Positions 4,546-5,235 of a stretch of 5,235 nt of DNA are shown one piece after another (position 1 is the stretch's first letter; the number at the start of each line of letters is the position of its first letter). Below the pieces are notes generated by a model. It ran no database searches. It saw only the letters and a program-made list of their open reading frames with translations, and was not told the DNA's origin. The position numbers were made by a program, and so were the translations under genes. The stretch comes from Actinomycetes bacterium (GTDB lineage: Bacteria; Actinomycetota; Thermoleophilia; Solirubrobacterales; Solirubrobacteraceae). Location of the stretch: the NCBI GenBank assembly GCA_023405705.1, contig JAEXXR010000386.1, forward strand, positions 1 to 5,235. The letters run 5' to 3'.

Positions 4546-5235
4546 GCGGTCTCCTCCGGGGGATCGGCGTGGTCGCCGGGGTCGCCGTCGCCGTCGGCCG
4601 GGAAGGCCCGCTCGCGCGTGAGCGTCGAGCCGGTCATCGTGGCGGCGTCGGAGAGCAGGAACAGCAGCGGGCCGACGACGTCGTCGGGCGTGCCGATGCC
4701 GGTCGTCGCCGCCCAGTGCTCGCGCTCGCCGCCGGAGGGGTTGGCCGCCTGGAACTGCGGCGTGTCGATCACGCCCGGGAAGACGGTGTTGACGCGGATC
4801 CGGTCCGGTGCCACCTCGGCCGCGAGCGACTTCGCGAAGGCGATCAGCGCGCCCTTGCTGGCGGCGTAGGCGGCCGCCTCGGCGCGGCCCATGTGGGCGA
4901 GGCCGGAGGCGAAGACGAGGACCGCGCCGCGTCGCGCCTTCGACATCTGCGGCAGGACCGCCTGGCAGGCCCAGACGACCCCGTCGAGGTTGACCGCGAG
5001 CGTCTTGCGCCAGACCTCCGGGTCGGTCGCCGCGACGGTCGCACGCGGCTGCACGGCGGCGCCCGCGACGAGCGCGTCGACGCGGCCGTGGCGGGCGAGG
5101 ACGGTCGCGACGGCGCCGAAGACGGCGTCGCGGTCGGAGACGTCGACCTGGAGCTGCTCGATGCCCTGGACCGCTTCCAGCTCGGGCGCGGGCGCGACGT
5201 CGAGCACGACCGCCGTGCCGCCGGCCTGCGCGTAG
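4542..5235 (-). CDS. Short-chain dehydrogenase/reductase (SDR), N-terminus cut by window
   Basis: A classical SDR oxidoreductase, with 230 residues visible. The frame is open to the edge and begins in the SDR-like stretch YAQAGGTAVVLDVA, so the glycine-rich TGxxxGxG cofactor motif, roughly 25-30 residues, lies outside. The GTG at 5207 is internal, not a start. Counting from the first full codon (5234-5232): D12 at the end of the second strand favours NAD(H); the catalytic tetrad is N82 (AVNLDG), S110 (VFASGLAH), Y123 and K127 (YAASK), with the normal 13-residue Ser-Tyr spacing; VFPGVIDTP (151-159) is the substrate/cofactor loop. Two oddities are AGAA (57-60) in place of NNAG, and TGSTLTRERAFPADG at the end instead of the usual VDGG, followed by a Gly/Asp/Pro-rich tail. 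It would catalyse an alcohol/ketone step, or a cis-diol dehydrogenation, in the pathway. It ends by ATGA overlap with the hydroxylase. Confidence 0.93.
   Translation of the reverse strand, partial: YAQAGGTAVVLDVAPAPELEAVQGIEQLQVDVSDRDAVFGAVATVLARHGRVDALVAGAAVQPRATVAATDPEVWRKTLAVNLDGVVWACQAVLPQMSKARRGAVLVFASGLAHMGRAEAAAYAASKGALIAFAKSLAAEVAPDRIRVNTVFPGVIDTPQFQAANPSGGEREHWAATTGIGTPDDVVGPLLFLLSDAATMTGSTLTRERAFPADGDGDPGDHADPPEETA
4546..4557 (-). promoter_or_regulatory. Strong Shine-Dalgarno of the FAD hydroxylase gene
   Basis: The minus strand reads GGAGGAG at 4557-4551, followed by 5 bases and ATG at 4545-4543. The purine run also encodes the two glutamates near the SDR C-terminus. It fixes the hydroxylase start and suggests this gene is well translated rather than depending only on coupling. 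Confidence 0.7.

Noticed and set aside
2326..4869. Very long open frame on the plus strand (847 codons) antisense to the hydroxylase
   Set aside because: Its translation is low-complexity, rich in Arg, Ala, Val and Asp with no family motif. It mirrors the GC-biased codons of the real minus-strand genes, which show clear domains, so it is a shadow.
5205..5207. GTG as the start of the SDR gene
   Set aside because: The frame continues upstream to the window edge with SDR-like sequence (YAQAGGTAVV), and starting here would remove the cofactor-binding first strand; the gene is partial, not short.

Overview
The window is a single, tightly packed gene array on the minus strand of a very GC-rich genome. 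Seven protein-coding genes fill essentially all of it, and transcription runs from position 5235 towards position 1. Five of the six junctions overlap, by 22 bases or fewer, and the sixth has a 4-base gap, so the genes are very probably one operon read from a promoter beyond the right edge. No RNA gene, mobile element, CRISPR array or long repeat was found. The high GC content, the actinobacterial style of the proteins and the repeated use of the AGA arginine codon suggest an Actinomycetota genome. Thermoleophilia/Solirubrobacterales-like is my inference; it cannot be proven from this window.

Layout in transcription order: (1) 5235-4542, a short-chain dehydrogenase/reductase (SDR) whose N-terminus is cut by the window edge; (2) 4545-2929, an FAD-dependent aromatic-ring hydroxylase of the PheA/TfdB/MhpA type with a thioredoxin-like C-terminal domain; (3) 2950-2597, a small single-domain cupin; (4) 2600-2130, a second cupin, ChrR-like; (5) 2130-1723, a Rid (YjgF/YER057c/UK114) family protein lacking the usual catalytic arginine; (6) 1718-834, a fumarylacetoacetate hydrolase (FAH) superfamily enzyme; (7) 837-46, a GntR/FCD-type regulator. 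A perfect 11-bp inverted repeat abuts the stop codon of the last gene and may mark the end of the transcript.

Taken together the set looks like a catabolic operon for an aromatic or similar cyclic compound. The flavoprotein would hydroxylate the ring, one or both cupins could cleave or otherwise process the product, the FAH protein would hydrolyse, isomerise or decarboxylate the ring-cleavage product, and the SDR would carry out an NAD-dependent alcohol/ketone step. The Rid protein hints at an imine or enamine intermediate, or at a non-catalytic or divergent role. The GntR protein would sense a substrate or intermediate. Each family assignment is well supported by motifs. The substrate and the order of steps are not determined, and I do not recognise this exact gene order as a named pathway.
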